Shown here piece after piece: positions 36,809-46,000 of a DNA stretch of 64,000 nt; position 1 is the first letter of the stretch; each line of letters starts with the position of its first letter. Position numbers and translations under genes: made by a program. The DNA lies in assembly GCA_015277795.1 (NCBI GenBank), contig CP063848.1, forward strand, positions 1,240,001 to 1,304,000, written 5' to 3'. The stretch comes from Massilia sp. UMI-21 (lineage in GTDB: Bacteria; Pseudomonadota; Gammaproteobacteria; Burkholderiales; Burkholderiaceae_D). Below the pieces are notes generated by a model, which was given only the letters and a program-made list of their open reading frames with translations, was not told where the DNA came from and made no database searches.

Positions 36809-37393
36809 ATGGCAGTAAATCTGACGAAGGGCCAGAAGATCTCGCTGGACAAGGAAGCCGGCGGCGCGCTGAGCCGCGTGACGATGGGCCTGGGCTGGGA
36901 CGTGGCCAAGTCGAAGGGTTTCTTCGGCTTCGGCGGCGGCGCCGGCCAGCCGGTCGACCTGGATGCATCGGTGGTGATGTTCGACGAAGCGAACCGCTCG
37001 GTTGACGTGGTCTGGTTCCGCCAGCTCAAGAGCAAGGACGGCAGCATCACCCACACCGGTGACAACCGCACCGGCGCCGGCGACGGCGACGACGAGCAGA
37101 TCCAGGTCGACCTGTCGCGCGTGCCGGCCAACGTGAAGGCGCTGGTATTCACCGTGAACAGCTTCACGGGCCAGAACTTCTCGACCGTGGAAAACGCCTA
37201 CTGCCGCCTGGTCAATGGCAGCAACAACCAGGAAGTGGCGCGCTTCAACCTGTCGGTACAGGGTTCGCACACGGCCCAGATCATGGCCAAGCTGTACCGC
37301 CACAACGGCGAGTGGAAGATGCATGCGATCGGCGAAAACGGCTCGGGCCGTACCTTCGACGACCTGATGCCGCTGATCACGCCGCACCTGTAA
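36809..37393 (+). CDS. terD: TerD family stress protein (second copy)
   Basis: 194-residue paralogue of the first TerD, sharing NLTKGQKISLDKEAGG, MGLGWD and the acidic NRTGAGDGDDEQIQVDL. It differs by a glycine-rich insert KGFFGFGGGAGQPVDLD at residues 36-52, as in TerZ/TerX-like members. GGAGGAA lies just before ATG 36809. It is followed by a strong terminator that closes the cluster. Confidence 0.9.
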   Translation: MAVNLTKGQKISLDKEAGGALSRVTMGLGWDVAKSKGFFGFGGGAGQPVDLDASVVMFDEANRSVDVVWFRQLKSKDGSITHTGDNRTGAGDGDDEQIQVDLSRVPANVKALVFTVNSFTGQNFSTVENAYCRLVNGSNNQEVARFNLSVQGSHTAQIMAKLYRHNGEWKMHAIGENGSGRTFDDLMPLITPHL

Positions 37394-37413
37394 GCATCAC
37401 GCGATGCGACGAA

Positions 37414-37440
37414 GAGCCGGGCTTGCCCGGCTCGTTTCTT
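37414..37440 (+). terminator. Intrinsic terminator of the ter module
   Basis: GAGCCGGGC (37414-37422) pairs with GCCCGGCTC (37425-37433), followed by GTTTCTTTT. Nine GC-rich pairs plus a T-tract 21 bases after the second terD stop make a convincing terminator. Confidence 0.85.
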
Positions 37441-37451
37441 TTGTAGGGTGC

Positions 37452-39362
37452 TCAGGCCAGCGGCAGCCAGACGGTGAAGCTGCTGCCCCGGCCCGGGCCC
37501 TCGCTGTGGGCCCGCACCTCGCCGCCGTGCAGCGTCACCATGGTGCGCACCAGCGCCAGCCCGATTCCCAGGCCGCCCTGCGAGCGGTCCGGGGTACGCT
37601 CGGCCTGGGTGAACAGGTCGAACACCTGGGGCAGCAGGCTGGCCTCGATGCCGATGCCGTCGTCCGCCACGCACAGGCGCACGCGGGCGCCGTCGCGGCT
37701 GGCCGACAGCGCGATGGCGCCGCCCTGCGGGGTGTACTTGGCGGCGTTGTTGAGCAGGTTGGCGATGACCTGCACCAGGCGCGTGCTGTCGCCGTCGACC
37801 CGCGCCTCGGCCAGGTCGGGCGCCACCTCCACCGCCAGGGTGTGCCCGCGCGCGGCGACCAGGGGCCGCGACTGCTCGACGGCGCTGGCGAGCACCGGCC
37901 CGATCCCGACCAGGGCCTTGTCCAGCTTGATCAGCCCGCGCGTCACGCGCGACACGTCGAGCAGGTCGTTCACCAGCGAGGTCATGTGCCGCACCTGGCG
38001 CGCGATCACCTCGCTCGACAGGCGGATGCGTTCGGGGCTGGCCGCGATCCGGAGCACCTGGGCGGCGGCCGCGATCGGCGCCAGCGGGTTGCGCAGTTCG
38101 TGCGCCAGCATGGCGAGGAATTCGTCCTTGCGCCGGTCCTGCTCGCGCAGCGAGCGGTACAGCCGGGCGTTGGCGAAGCCGGTGGCGGCGATCGCCGCCA
38201 GTTGCGCCAGGATCGACTCGTCCTGGGCGTCGAAGCCGCCGGCCTTGCCCGCCACCCGCAGGCAGCCGATCCGGCGGCCCTTGCGGTCGAGCAGCGGGAC
38301 GGCCAGGCTGCCGGGCAGCGCTGCCCGGTCGGCCGCGGATATGCCGGCGTCGGCGTCGGCGTCGGCGTCCAGCGCCACGTCCACCTCGACCGTGCCGAGG
38401 ATCGCGCGCACTTCCTGCGCCAGCGCCGCGGCGATGTCCTCGCTGGACAAGGCGGTGTGCAGGGTGCGCGCGGCGCTGGCCACGCTGGCCAGCAGGGCGG
38501 ACTGGCGCTGCTCGCTGTCGAGCCGTCGTGCGAGTCCTTCGCGTTGCGTCACGCTGTCGTGGATGTCGCGGTTGGCGCCGACCCATTCGCGCACGGCGCC
38601 GTTCGCATCCAGGATCGGAATGCCCTTGACGGCGGTCCAGCGGTAGCTGCCGTCCGCGCGGCGCAGCCGGTATTCGGTCTCGTAGGCGGCATGGGTGGCG
38701 ATCGAGGTGCTCCAGACCTGGCGCGCGCGCTCGCGATCCTCGGGGTGGACCGCGTCGAGCCAGCCGTAGCCGCACCATTCCTCATAGCCTTGTCCGGTAA
38801 AGGCGCGCCACGAGGGCGAATCTTCCCGGATCTGCCCATCGGCGGCGCTGGTCCAGACGATCTGCGAGGTCGCCATCGCCAGGGTCCGGAAGCGCTCCTC
38901 GCGTTCGCGCAGCGCGGTTTCCGCTTCCACGCGTTCGGTGATGTCCTCGTGCATCAGCATGACTTCGACCACCTTGCCCGCGCCGTCCTTGATCGGATGG
39001 GCGCGCGCCGTGACCCAGCGCGCCCGGCCGGTGGTCCCGATGGCGGCGGTGTCGTAGTGGATGGCGGGTATTTCGACCGACTCGCCGGCCATGGCCCGTG
39101 CGAGGAAGGCGGCGACGCCGGTGGCGACCAGCTGGGGATCGCGCAGCACATTGTAGTCGCGGCTCATCACGTAGCGTTTCAGCTCGCTGCCTTCGTGGAT
39201 GTGCCAGAGCGCCTCCCAGGCCCGGTTCACCCGCAGCGTGTAGCCTTCCGGATCGAGGAGCTGGAGGCTGGCCGGCGCCTGTTCGAACAGTTCCCGGAAG
39301 CGGACCTCGGAAGGGACGTAGGGGGCGGTGCCGGCCGGGGCCGTTTCTGCGGAGGAGGACAT
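37452..39362 (-). CDS. PAS-PAS-GAF sensor histidine kinase
   Basis: Cytoplasmic sensor kinase of 636 residues. Two PAS domains (about 20-145 and 155-270), each followed by a PAC-like segment, precede a GAF domain (about 290-405), HisKA with H421 (LAHELRNPLAP), and HATPase_c with NLLNNAAKYTP, DDGIGIE and GGLGIGLALV. No receiver or membrane helix is present. A (DA)4 run at residues 332-339 comes from a GGCGTC hexamer repeat. No response regulator is adjacent. ATG 39362 follows the last GC-rich untranslated run. Confidence 0.85.
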   Translation of the reverse strand: MSSSAETAPAGTAPYVPSEVRFRELFEQAPASLQLLDPEGYTLRVNRAWEALWHIHEGSELKRYVMSRDYNVLRDPQLVATGVAAFLARAMAGESVEIPAIHYDTAAIGTTGRARWVTARAHPIKDGAGKVVEVMLMHEDITERVEAETALREREERFRTLAMATSQIVWTSAADGQIREDSPSWRAFTGQGYEEWCGYGWLDAVHPEDRERARQVWSTSIATHAAYETEYRLRRADGSYRWTAVKGIPILDANGAVREWVGANRDIHDSVTQREGLARRLDSEQRQSALLASVASAARTLHTALSSEDIAAALAQEVRAILGTVEVDVALDADADADAGISAADRAALPGSLAVPLLDRKGRRIGCLRVAGKAGGFDAQDESILAQLAAIAATGFANARLYRSLREQDRRKDEFLAMLAHELRNPLAPIAAAAQVLRIAASPERIRLSSEVIARQVRHMTSLVNDLLDVSRVTRGLIKLDKALVGIGPVLASAVEQSRPLVAARGHTLAVEVAPDLAEARVDGDSTRLVQVIANLLNNAAKYTPQGGAIALSASRDGARVRLCVADDGIGIEASLLPQVFDLFTQAERTPDRSQGGLGIGLALVRTMVTLHGGEVRAHSEGPGRGSSFTVWLPLA

Positions 39363-39498
39363 GGCTGGTTTCTTGTCGTGACGCTGAGGCGCCGGGCGCG
39401 GCGCTGCCGCACAGCGCGGGGCCATCGGCGTGCGCATGATGTCATAGTTTTTGTTTGCAGTGGGACATACCGCCGCGGCATATTCTTGCGCAGGCCGC

Positions 39499-39544
39499 TT
39501 GACAGGAACGGCTGGCCGGGGATACTGTATTACTCAATTAATAC
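39499..39544 (+). promoter_or_regulatory. Promoter and operator of the GntR-ABC operon
   Basis: A perfect -35 TTGACA (39499-39504) is 16 bases from GATACT (39521-39526). Directly after it, GTATTA (39527-39532) and TAATAC (39539-39544) form an inverted repeat with a six-base spacer at the expected start of transcription, placed as a GntR/YtrA operator would be. Confidence 0.65.
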
Positions 39545-39560
39545 ACACATATACACTGCC

Positions 39561-39959
39561 ATGGCCGTCCAGTCACCCCAGCTGTTCTCGATCACGCCCG
39601 GCGCGACCGAACCGATCTACCGCCAGCTCGTCGAGCAGGTGCGGCGGCTGGTCGCCGGCGGCCAGATGGCGGCGGGCGACGAGCTGCCCTCGGTGCGCGA
39701 AGTGGCCCAGGCGCTCGCCGTGAACCCCATGACCGTGTCCAAGGCCTACAGCCTGCTCGAAGCCGAAGGGCTGCTGGCGCGCCGGCGCGGACTCGGGATG
39801 CTGGTGGCCGAGCGCCCACGCAGCGCGCGCAGCCAGGCCGAGCGCACGGCGCTGCTGCGCCCGACATTGGCGCGCGCCGCGCGCGAGGCGCGCGAGCTCG
39901 AACTCGACCCCGACACCGTCCTTTCCCTTTTCACCCAACTCCTGAAGGAAGCATCGTGA
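39561..39959 (+). CDS. GntR-family regulator, YtrA subfamily
   Basis: 132-residue repressor with an N-terminal winged-helix domain (EPIYRQLVEQVRRLVAGGQM, then LPSVREVAQALAVNPMTVSK) and a short helical C-terminal tail, the YtrA layout in which no ligand domain is present. YtrA regulators usually control the ABC transporter genes that follow and respond to cell-envelope stress or antibiotics. It overlaps the next gene as GTGA. ATG 39561. Confidence 0.9.
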   Translation: MAVQSPQLFSITPGATEPIYRQLVEQVRRLVAGGQMAAGDELPSVREVAQALAVNPMTVSKAYSLLEAEGLLARRRGLGMLVAERPRSARSQAERTALLRPTLARAAREARELELDPDTVLSLFTQLLKEAS

Positions 39960-40705
39960 CAGCACCCCTCATCCAGTTGCGCGGCGTGGCCAAGCATTTC
40001 GGCAGCGCCATCGTCCTGAACGGCCTCGATTGGGAAGTCGGGCAGGGCCAGGTCATTGGCCTGCTGGGCCGCAACGGTGCCGGCAAGTCGACGCTCATGG
40101 AATGCCTGCTCGGCCTGCGCGAGCTCGATGCCGGCAGCGCCAGGCTGTTCGGCGAAGACGTGGCGGCGCTGTCCGATACCACCCGTGCCCGGATCGGCTA
40201 CGTGCCGCAAAAGCCCGGTCTGTTCGAGTGGATGACGCCGGTGCAGATGCTGGACTATTTCAAGGCCATGTACCCGCGCTGGAACCCGGTCAAGGTCGCC
40301 GCGCTGCTGGAGCGCTGGGGTTTCGGCCCGATCGAGCTCGGCAAGCCGATCGGGCGCCTGTCGGGCGGGCAGCAGCAGCGCCTGTCGATCATCCGCGCGC
40401 TGGCGCACGACCCGGAACTGCTGGTGCTGGACGAACCGGTATCGGCGCTGGACCCGGCCGGGCGCCGGGCCTTTCTGTCGGAGCTGGTCGACGGCGTGAT
40501 CGAGCGCGGCACCACGGTAGTGTTCTCGACCCACATCCTGACCGACCTGGAACGGGTGGCGCTGGACGTGGCCTTCCTGAAGGACGGCCGCATCGCGCTG
40601 CAGGGCCAGCTCGACGCGCTGCTGGAAGGCGCGCGCGACACGGTGGACGGCCGCCGCGCCGAGCCGCTCAGCCTGGAAGACTTGTTCATCGAGGTGACCG
40701 GATGA
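39956..40705 (+). CDS. ABC transporter ATP-binding protein
   Basis: 249-residue ATPase: Walker A GRNGAGKST near residue 40, Q-loop in YVPQKPG, signature LSGGQQQRLS near 140, Walker B LLVLDEPVSALDP and switch His in FSTHIL. It starts with GTG 39956 overlapping the regulator stop, with AAGGAAG upstream. The C-terminal tail after residue 220 resembles CcmA/YtrB-type exporters. It pairs with the membrane protein downstream. Confidence 0.93.
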   Translation: MTAPLIQLRGVAKHFGSAIVLNGLDWEVGQGQVIGLLGRNGAGKSTLMECLLGLRELDAGSARLFGEDVAALSDTTRARIGYVPQKPGLFEWMTPVQMLDYFKAMYPRWNPVKVAALLERWGFGPIELGKPIGRLSGGQQQRLSIIRALAHDPELLVLDEPVSALDPAGRRAFLSELVDGVIERGTTVVFSTHILTDLERVALDVAFLKDGRIALQGQLDALLEGARDTVDGRRAEPLSLEDLFIEVTG

Positions 40706-42165
40706 GTAGGCAAATGAGTACGCCAATGCGTGCGCCAATAGGTAGGCTCATCAGTGCGCGCCTGCGCGATTACCGGATGCTGTGGCGCGCCGCGGTGACG
40801 AACACGGATCCGCGCATGTCGGCCATCACCCGCTGGGGGACCTCGACCCTGGTGCTCCTGGTTGGCGTGGCCATGGCCTATGTCGAAGGCCCGCGCGCAG
40901 CCTTGGCCTGGTTCTGGTGCGCAGCCTCCGGCTTCCTGTTGCTGACCTGGGCCTGGCGCTTCCTGCCGGGCGCGGTGAAGCTGGCTGCACCGGCCAATGC
41001 CAAGCTGGTGCCGCACCTGCGCCGCCGCCTGATCGAACTGTCCTGCCTCGTGTGCTACGTCGGCATTGCCGGCATCGCCAGCGCGCCCTTCAGCGGTACG
41101 AGCGGACTGGGCGCGTGGCTGTTGTGGATCGTGGTGTTCATGGCAGGAACCGGCCTGGGCGTGGCAGGCCACCGCGCGGGCAGCGCGATCGTCATGACGG
41201 CGACTTTCAGCACGCTGTTCGTGAGCCAGGTGCCGGCCGCGCTGACCGACCTGCTGTCTCATCCGCTGGCGGTCGTGCTGTCGCTGCCCATCTACGCCGT
41301 GATCATCTACCTGGCAGTGTGCGCCATGTTCCCGCAAGCGGGCGAGCGCCACTGGGCGATGCTGGCGCGCCGTGCACGCTGGGTCACCGCGGCCGGCAAG
41401 GCCGATCCGCTGGTCGAACAACTGGCCGGCAAGGAAGCCCGCGGCTGGTATGCCGCTTCCTTGCGCCGCGACAGCGCCCGGCGCGACGGCCGGCGCCTGT
41501 TGGTGCATGCACTCGGGCCCGCGCACCACCTGGGCGAGGTGATGGTCTTGCAGGGCTTCATGACGGCTGTCGTGCTGGCACTGGTCTTCGTCACGGCCTG
41601 GCGTCGCGATTTCCGTCTGGTGTCCGATTTCGGCTGGCTGTTCGCCTGCATGCTGCTGCTGGTGCCGCTGGTCTACTGCGTGCGGCTCGGCCAGTTGTCC
41701 AGCGGCCTCGCCGCCGAGCAGTCCCTGGTACGCCTGGCGCCCGCGATGCCCGCTTCGGCAGCGGCCTTCAACCTCGTGCTCGGCCGCTCCCTGCTGCTGA
41801 AAACCCTGACGGTCTGGGGGCTGGCTGCCGGCGCCGCCCTGCTGCTGGCGGCGCTCGGCGGGGCAGGCGCGCAGGCGCTGCTGCGCCTGGCCTGCCTGTC
41901 CTGCATGGTGCTGCCGATCGTGGCCACGCCGCTGCGCAACCATGCCGGCGGCGCTGGCAGCGCCGCCTCCGCCGCCGTGATACTGCTGCTGGTGCCGACC
42001 GTCGAGGGCCTGGTCCTCGGCGCGGCGCTGAAGGGTCTCGCTGACCTCCCGGTCCTGCCGGTAGCGGCGCTGTTGAGCATCGGCTACACCATCTACGCCG
42101 TCGTGCGCGGCCTGCGCACGATGCGCCGCTCGCCCTGCGCCTTCCCGGCAGGGCGGATCGACTGA
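40702..42165 (+). CDS. ABC transporter membrane subunit
   Basis: 487-residue polytopic protein with about ten hydrophobic segments, joined to the ATPase gene by ATGA. I recognise no substrate motif. The first 20 residues (MSRQMSTPMRAPIGRLISAR) come from five degenerate copies of a 12-base unit, giving three in-frame ATGs (40702, 40714, 40726); the true start could be any of them. Paired with a YtrA-type regulator, export of a membrane-active compound is the likely role. Confidence 0.75.
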   Translation: MSRQMSTPMRAPIGRLISARLRDYRMLWRAAVTNTDPRMSAITRWGTSTLVLLVGVAMAYVEGPRAALAWFWCAASGFLLLTWAWRFLPGAVKLAAPANAKLVPHLRRRLIELSCLVCYVGIAGIASAPFSGTSGLGAWLLWIVVFMAGTGLGVAGHRAGSAIVMTATFSTLFVSQVPAALTDLLSHPLAVVLSLPIYAVIIYLAVCAMFPQAGERHWAMLARRARWVTAAGKADPLVEQLAGKEARGWYAASLRRDSARRDGRRLLVHALGPAHHLGEVMVLQGFMTAVVLALVFVTAWRRDFRLVSDFGWLFACMLLLVPLVYCVRLGQLSSGLAAEQSLVRLAPAMPASAAAFNLVLGRSLLLKTLTVWGLAAGAALLLAALGGAGAQALLRLACLSCMVLPIVATPLRNHAGGAGSAASAAVILLLVPTVEGLVLGAALKGLADLPVLPVAALLSIGYTIYAVVRGLRTMRRSPCAFPAGRID

Positions 42166-42273
42166 GGGAGGCCAGGCCCGGCTCAGCGCACCGCGTTCGC
42201 CTCTTGCGGCAGGGCGCCAGCCGGTGTTGTACAGGACGCCGATCAGGCGTCCGCCCCCGCTAACTGAACGGCA

Positions 42274-43521
42274 TTATCCCGCGGTGGGGGTGATGCACGG
42301 TGCAGGCTGGCCGAGGCTGCCGGCCTGCGGATCGGGCGGCGTCAGCTCGATGTGCGCGAAGCACAGCCTGCCGCGGCCGCCGTGCTTGGCGGCATAGAGC
42401 GCGTCGTCGGCGGCCTGCATCAGGCCTTCCAGGTCGGCGCCGTTGCGCGGGAAGCTCGCGACCCCGATGCTGGTCCCGACGCTGATCTCCGCCAGCGTCG
42501 GGTGCAGCGGCGGATGCAGGCAATCGATGAGGCGCAGGCCGATGCCGGCAATGTCGTGGCGCGAGAACTCGCCTTCCACCAGGACCACGAATTCGTCGCC
42601 GCCCAGGCGCGCCAGCAGTTCGCCGCCGCGCAGCACTGCCTGGAAGCGGCGGCCCGCTTCCCTGAGCACTTCGTCGCCGAGCGCATGCCCGTGGGCGTCG
42701 TTGACCTCCTTGAAACGGTCCAGGTCGAGGGCAAGCAGGGTGAACGGCTTGCCGCTGCGCCGGCTGCGGGCGACCAGGCGGCGCGCGCAGCGCTCGAAGA
42801 AGCGTCGGTTGGGCAGGCCGGTGAGGGCATCGTGCGAGGCTTCCAGCGCCAGGCGCCTGGCCAGTTCGTTGTTGCGGCGGGCGGCGGCGCACAGCGAGCG
42901 CCACGCGTGGACCGCCATTGCGACCACGGTCGAGAGCATCAGCGCCAGGATCGCGGCGCTGCGCAGCAGGCGGTCGTTGAAGCCCTGCATGATCCCCTCG
43001 CGCAGCACGCGCAGGCGTTCCACCTCTTCCTGGATGAGCCGGCGCGCTTCGCGCATCTTCTGCTGGCCGAAGCCTTCGCGCACGATGTTCGCGGCAGCGG
43101 CGCCGTCGCCGCGCTTTTTCATCTGCACCGTCCGATCGAGTTCGTCCAGCTTGCTGTCGGCGATGTGGGCGAGATTGCGGATAGTGGCCAGGAAGCGCTG
43201 GTCCCCGTAGCCCGACTGCTCGGCCTGCAGCAGGCTGGCCGGGGCCCCGTTGCGCCCGACCAGGTAGGGCTCGAGGTAGCCAGGTTCACCGGTCAGCAGG
43301 TAGCCGCGCTGGCCGGTTTCGGCATTCAGCAGGTGCGTCATGACATTGCGGAGCTGGATGCAGGCCGTGTCGTTTTGCCGGAGCAGGACCATCGCCTGGC
43401 GCAGTTCGACCACTTCGCGGACGAAAAAGACGCTCATTGCCGCGATGAGGGCGAGCGCAAGAACCAGGGAGGTGGCGCTGCGGCGGATGGGCAGGGCTGG
43501 CACGACGTAGGGCGTGGGCAT
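42274..43521 (-). CDS. CHASE3-GGDEF diguanylate cyclase
   Basis: Membrane-bound sensor enzyme of 415 residues making c-di-GMP. Helix 1 (about 18-34) and helix 2 (about 187-205) flank a periplasmic CHASE3 domain with the signature NAETGQRGYLLTGEPGYLEP. The GGDEF domain (about 225-390) has SHDALTGLPNRRFF and an intact catalytic RLGGDEF at residues 305-311. The inhibitory RxxD site is not conserved: RGGE is found five residues upstream. Its product could act on the riboswitch at 5822-5910. Confidence 0.92.
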   Translation of the reverse strand: MPTPYVVPALPIRRSATSLVLALALIAAMSVFFVREVVELRQAMVLLRQNDTACIQLRNVMTHLLNAETGQRGYLLTGEPGYLEPYLVGRNGAPASLLQAEQSGYGDQRFLATIRNLAHIADSKLDELDRTVQMKKRGDGAAAANIVREGFGQQKMREARRLIQEEVERLRVLREGIMQGFNDRLLRSAAILALMLSTVVAMAVHAWRSLCAAARRNNELARRLALEASHDALTGLPNRRFFERCARRLVARSRRSGKPFTLLALDLDRFKEVNDAHGHALGDEVLREAGRRFQAVLRGGELLARLGGDEFVVLVEGEFSRHDIAGIGLRLIDCLHPPLHPTLAEISVGTSIGVASFPRNGADLEGLMQAADDALYAAKHGGRGRLCFAHIELTPPDPQAGSLGQPAPCITPTAG

Positions 43522-43659
43522 AACGATAGGCGGCAGTACTGATTACCGTATGTTATCCCATTGTAAGATCATTCCTACGAGAACTTGTATTTCAACCACG
43601 AAAGATTTTGAACATGTAACACTTGCCCAACAGCGAAGCCGCAGCGACGGCGTTCCGGT

Positions 43660-45405
43660 TCAGTGGCCGCGACGCTGCACCAGTGCCGTGCCGACGCCGT
43701 GGCGCCTGCCTTCGCTGACGGCGGTCACGGTGCCGTCCGGGTTGAACACCAGCGCGTTCGCGGCGCCGATCTCTTCGGGCCCCGCTTCCCAGCGGTGGCC
43801 AAAGCGCTCCAGCGCGCGCGCCTGGTCGCTGCCGGCGAAGCCCGGTTCGATCGCGCTGGCGTCGCCGTTGCGCTCGGAGATGCGCGGCGCATCGACGGCC
43901 TGGTCCATCGGCATGCCGAGGTCGACGTAGTTGACGATGGTCTGCAGCACCGTCGTGATGATGGTGGAGCCGCCCGGGCTGCCGATGGTGAAGGCCGGCT
44001 TGCCGTTCCTGAGCGCGATGGTCGGCGCCATGCTCGAGCGCGGGCGCTTGCCGGCTTCGGGCACGTTCGGGTGCGGGCCGCTGAAGTCGAAGTCGGTCAG
44101 CTCGTTGTTCAGCAGGAAGCCGTAGCCCGGCACCACGATGCCGCTGCCGCCCCAGGATTCGATGGTGAAGGTATACGACACCACGTTGCCCTCCTTGTCC
44201 GAGACGGTCAGGTGGGTGGTGTGGGCGTTCTCGAGCTGCAGGCGTGCCGATTGCGGGCGCAGCGGCACGCTCTGGTCGTTCTGGTAGCCATAGGGGTCGC
44301 CGGCGGCAGCCTTGCGGGCGGCCGCCGGCGTGATGGCTTTCCTGCGCTGGGCGGCATAGCCCTTCGACAGCAGGCCGGCCACCGGCGCGTCGATGTATTC
44401 GGGATCGGCCAGGTAGGCGTTGCGGTCGGCGAAGGCCAGGCGGCTGGCTTCGATGTACAGGTGCTCGGCGCGGGCGCGCGGCATTTGCTTCAGGTCGTAG
44501 CCTTCGAGGATGTTGAGCGCCTCGGCGACGGTCGCGCCGCCGCTGCTGGGCAGCGGCATGCCATAGATCTCGTAGCCGCGGTAGGTGGTGCGCAGCGGCT
44601 GGCGGATGCGCGCCTCGTAGTTGGCCAGGTCGGCCATGCTCATGCGCCCGGCGCGCGCGCGCTTGCCGGGGGCGAAGGGTGGCTGGTTGACGGCATCGAC
44701 GATGGCGCGCGCGATCGGCCCTTCATAAAAGGCCTTGACGCCGCCTTGTGCGATTTCGCGGTAGGCCTTGGCCATGTCCGGGTTGCGGATCAACGTGCCT
44801 GGCTGCAAGGCCTTGCCCTTGTGCAGGTAGAGCGCACTGGTCGGCGCGTATAGCTGAAATTTTCTTTCATTTTTTGCCGTTAAATGACTGAATATTTCAG
44901 TCACCCGATAGCCCTTGTCGGCCACGGCGATCGCCGGCGCCAGCACCTGCTTGAAGCGCATGCTGCCGTAGCGCTCCAGCGCCTCGTGCCAGCCGCGCAC
45001 GGTGCCGGGCACCCCGACCGAGGCGCCGCTCGCCACCGCCCCTTCGAAGTCGACCGGCTTGCCGTTCTCGAGAAAAGCGGCGGGGGTAAAACTGGCGGGC
45101 GCGGTCTCGCGGTGGTCGATGGTGATGACGCGCTTGTCCTTGGCCAGGTAGATCACCATGAAGCCGCCGCCGCCGATGCCGCAGCTGAACGGATCGGTCA
45201 CGCCCAGCGTTGCCGCGGCGGCCACCGCCGCGTCGATGGCGTTGCCGCCCTGGTCGAGGATATGGATGGCCGATTGCGACGCCTGTTCGCTGATGGTGGC
45301 GACCGCGCCGCCGGTGCCGGTGGCCACCGGGGTCTTCGCGAGCGCCAGCGGCGCGTGCAGGACGATGGACAGGGTCAGCCCGCAGGCGAGCAGGGTCGTT
45401 TTCAT
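43660..45405 (-). CDS. ggt: Gamma-glutamyltranspeptidase precursor
   Basis: Periplasmic Ntn-hydrolase of 581 residues that cleaves glutathione and other gamma-glutamyl amides. A signal peptide (1-23, PLALAK) is followed by the large subunit with SCGIGGGGFMV. The autoprocessing nucleophile is Thr396 in NAHTTHLTVSDKEGN, which starts the small subunit. YGFLLNNELTDF and GSPGGSTIITTVLQ are family signatures. ATG 45405. It lies downstream of a lipoprotein gene on the same strand. Confidence 0.95.
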   Translation of the reverse strand: MKTTLLACGLTLSIVLHAPLALAKTPVATGTGGAVATISEQASQSAIHILDQGGNAIDAAVAAAATLGVTDPFSCGIGGGGFMVIYLAKDKRVITIDHRETAPASFTPAAFLENGKPVDFEGAVASGASVGVPGTVRGWHEALERYGSMRFKQVLAPAIAVADKGYRVTEIFSHLTAKNERKFQLYAPTSALYLHKGKALQPGTLIRNPDMAKAYREIAQGGVKAFYEGPIARAIVDAVNQPPFAPGKRARAGRMSMADLANYEARIRQPLRTTYRGYEIYGMPLPSSGGATVAEALNILEGYDLKQMPRARAEHLYIEASRLAFADRNAYLADPEYIDAPVAGLLSKGYAAQRRKAITPAAARKAAAGDPYGYQNDQSVPLRPQSARLQLENAHTTHLTVSDKEGNVVSYTFTIESWGGSGIVVPGYGFLLNNELTDFDFSGPHPNVPEAGKRPRSSMAPTIALRNGKPAFTIGSPGGSTIITTVLQTIVNYVDLGMPMDQAVDAPRISERNGDASAIEPGFAGSDQARALERFGHRWEAGPEEIGAANALVFNPDGTVTAVSEGRRHGVGTALVQRRGH

Positions 45406-45462
45406 GCGTTCCTTCCGGGACGGGCGCTGGACGGGCGCTTGAATGGGCGCTTGAATGGGTGC

Positions 45463-45888
45463 CTATTGCGCGTAGATGTTGAAGGTCACCGGATACGACA
45501 CCGGCGCCGCATGTGCCCCGCCTGCCGCCATGCCGCGCGGCGGCAGCGGCGTCAGGTGGTCGAGTTCGATGCGCGAGCCGCGCAGCGCCGGCGACATGTA
45601 GCCCGGCTGCCCCTTCACCAGATAAAAGGCCTGGGCCACGCTGCCGATGCGCATCGTGAAGCGGTAGGCCAGGTGTCCGGGCCAGATGCAGCGCGCATTG
45701 TCCGGGCAGCGGCTGTCCTGGGCGCCTTCGTAGGTGACGCTCAGACGCTCGGCCAGCGGCAGCACCTGGCCTTCGGTCATGGTGTAGCGCGCTTCGGGCA
45801 GGCGGTCCTGGGTGGCGCAGCCGCCGACGAGGGTGGCCAGCGCGACGCCGGCGCAGCCGAGGGTGAAGACACGGAGCAGGGAGTGCAT
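45463..45888 (-). CDS. Hypothetical lipoprotein
   Basis: About 141 residues with a lipoprotein signal (lipobox LVGGC, then ATQD). The mature part contains YTMTEGQVLPLAERLSVTYE and a disulfide-capable SRCPDNARCIWPGHL motif. I do not recognise the family with certainty; the CP..ARCIW pattern recurs in small bacterial periplasmic proteins. ATG 45888 gives a normal signal peptide; ATGs at 45927 and 45924 would add a polar extension. It precedes ggt by 57 bases and may share its transcript. Confidence 0.65.
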   Translation of the reverse strand: MHSLLRVFTLGCAGVALATLVGGCATQDRLPEARYTMTEGQVLPLAERLSVTYEGAQDSRCPDNARCIWPGHLAYRFTMRIGSVAQAFYLVKGQPGYMSPALRGSRIELDHLTPLPPRGMAAGGAHAAPVSYPVTFNIYAQ

Positions 45889-46000
45889 GCGATGTCCATC
45901 GGGTTGATTTTTTGGAATCTCCATCATAGCAAAGCTGCCGTCTCACGGTCGCGCACGCGGTGCGCGCCGCCGTCGCGCCCTGATCGAGATCGGCCAGGAA

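Noticed and set aside
43522..43659. A promoter for the diguanylate cyclase
   Set aside because: TTGAAA and TACAAT can be found, but their spacing (24) is wrong and nothing better was seen.
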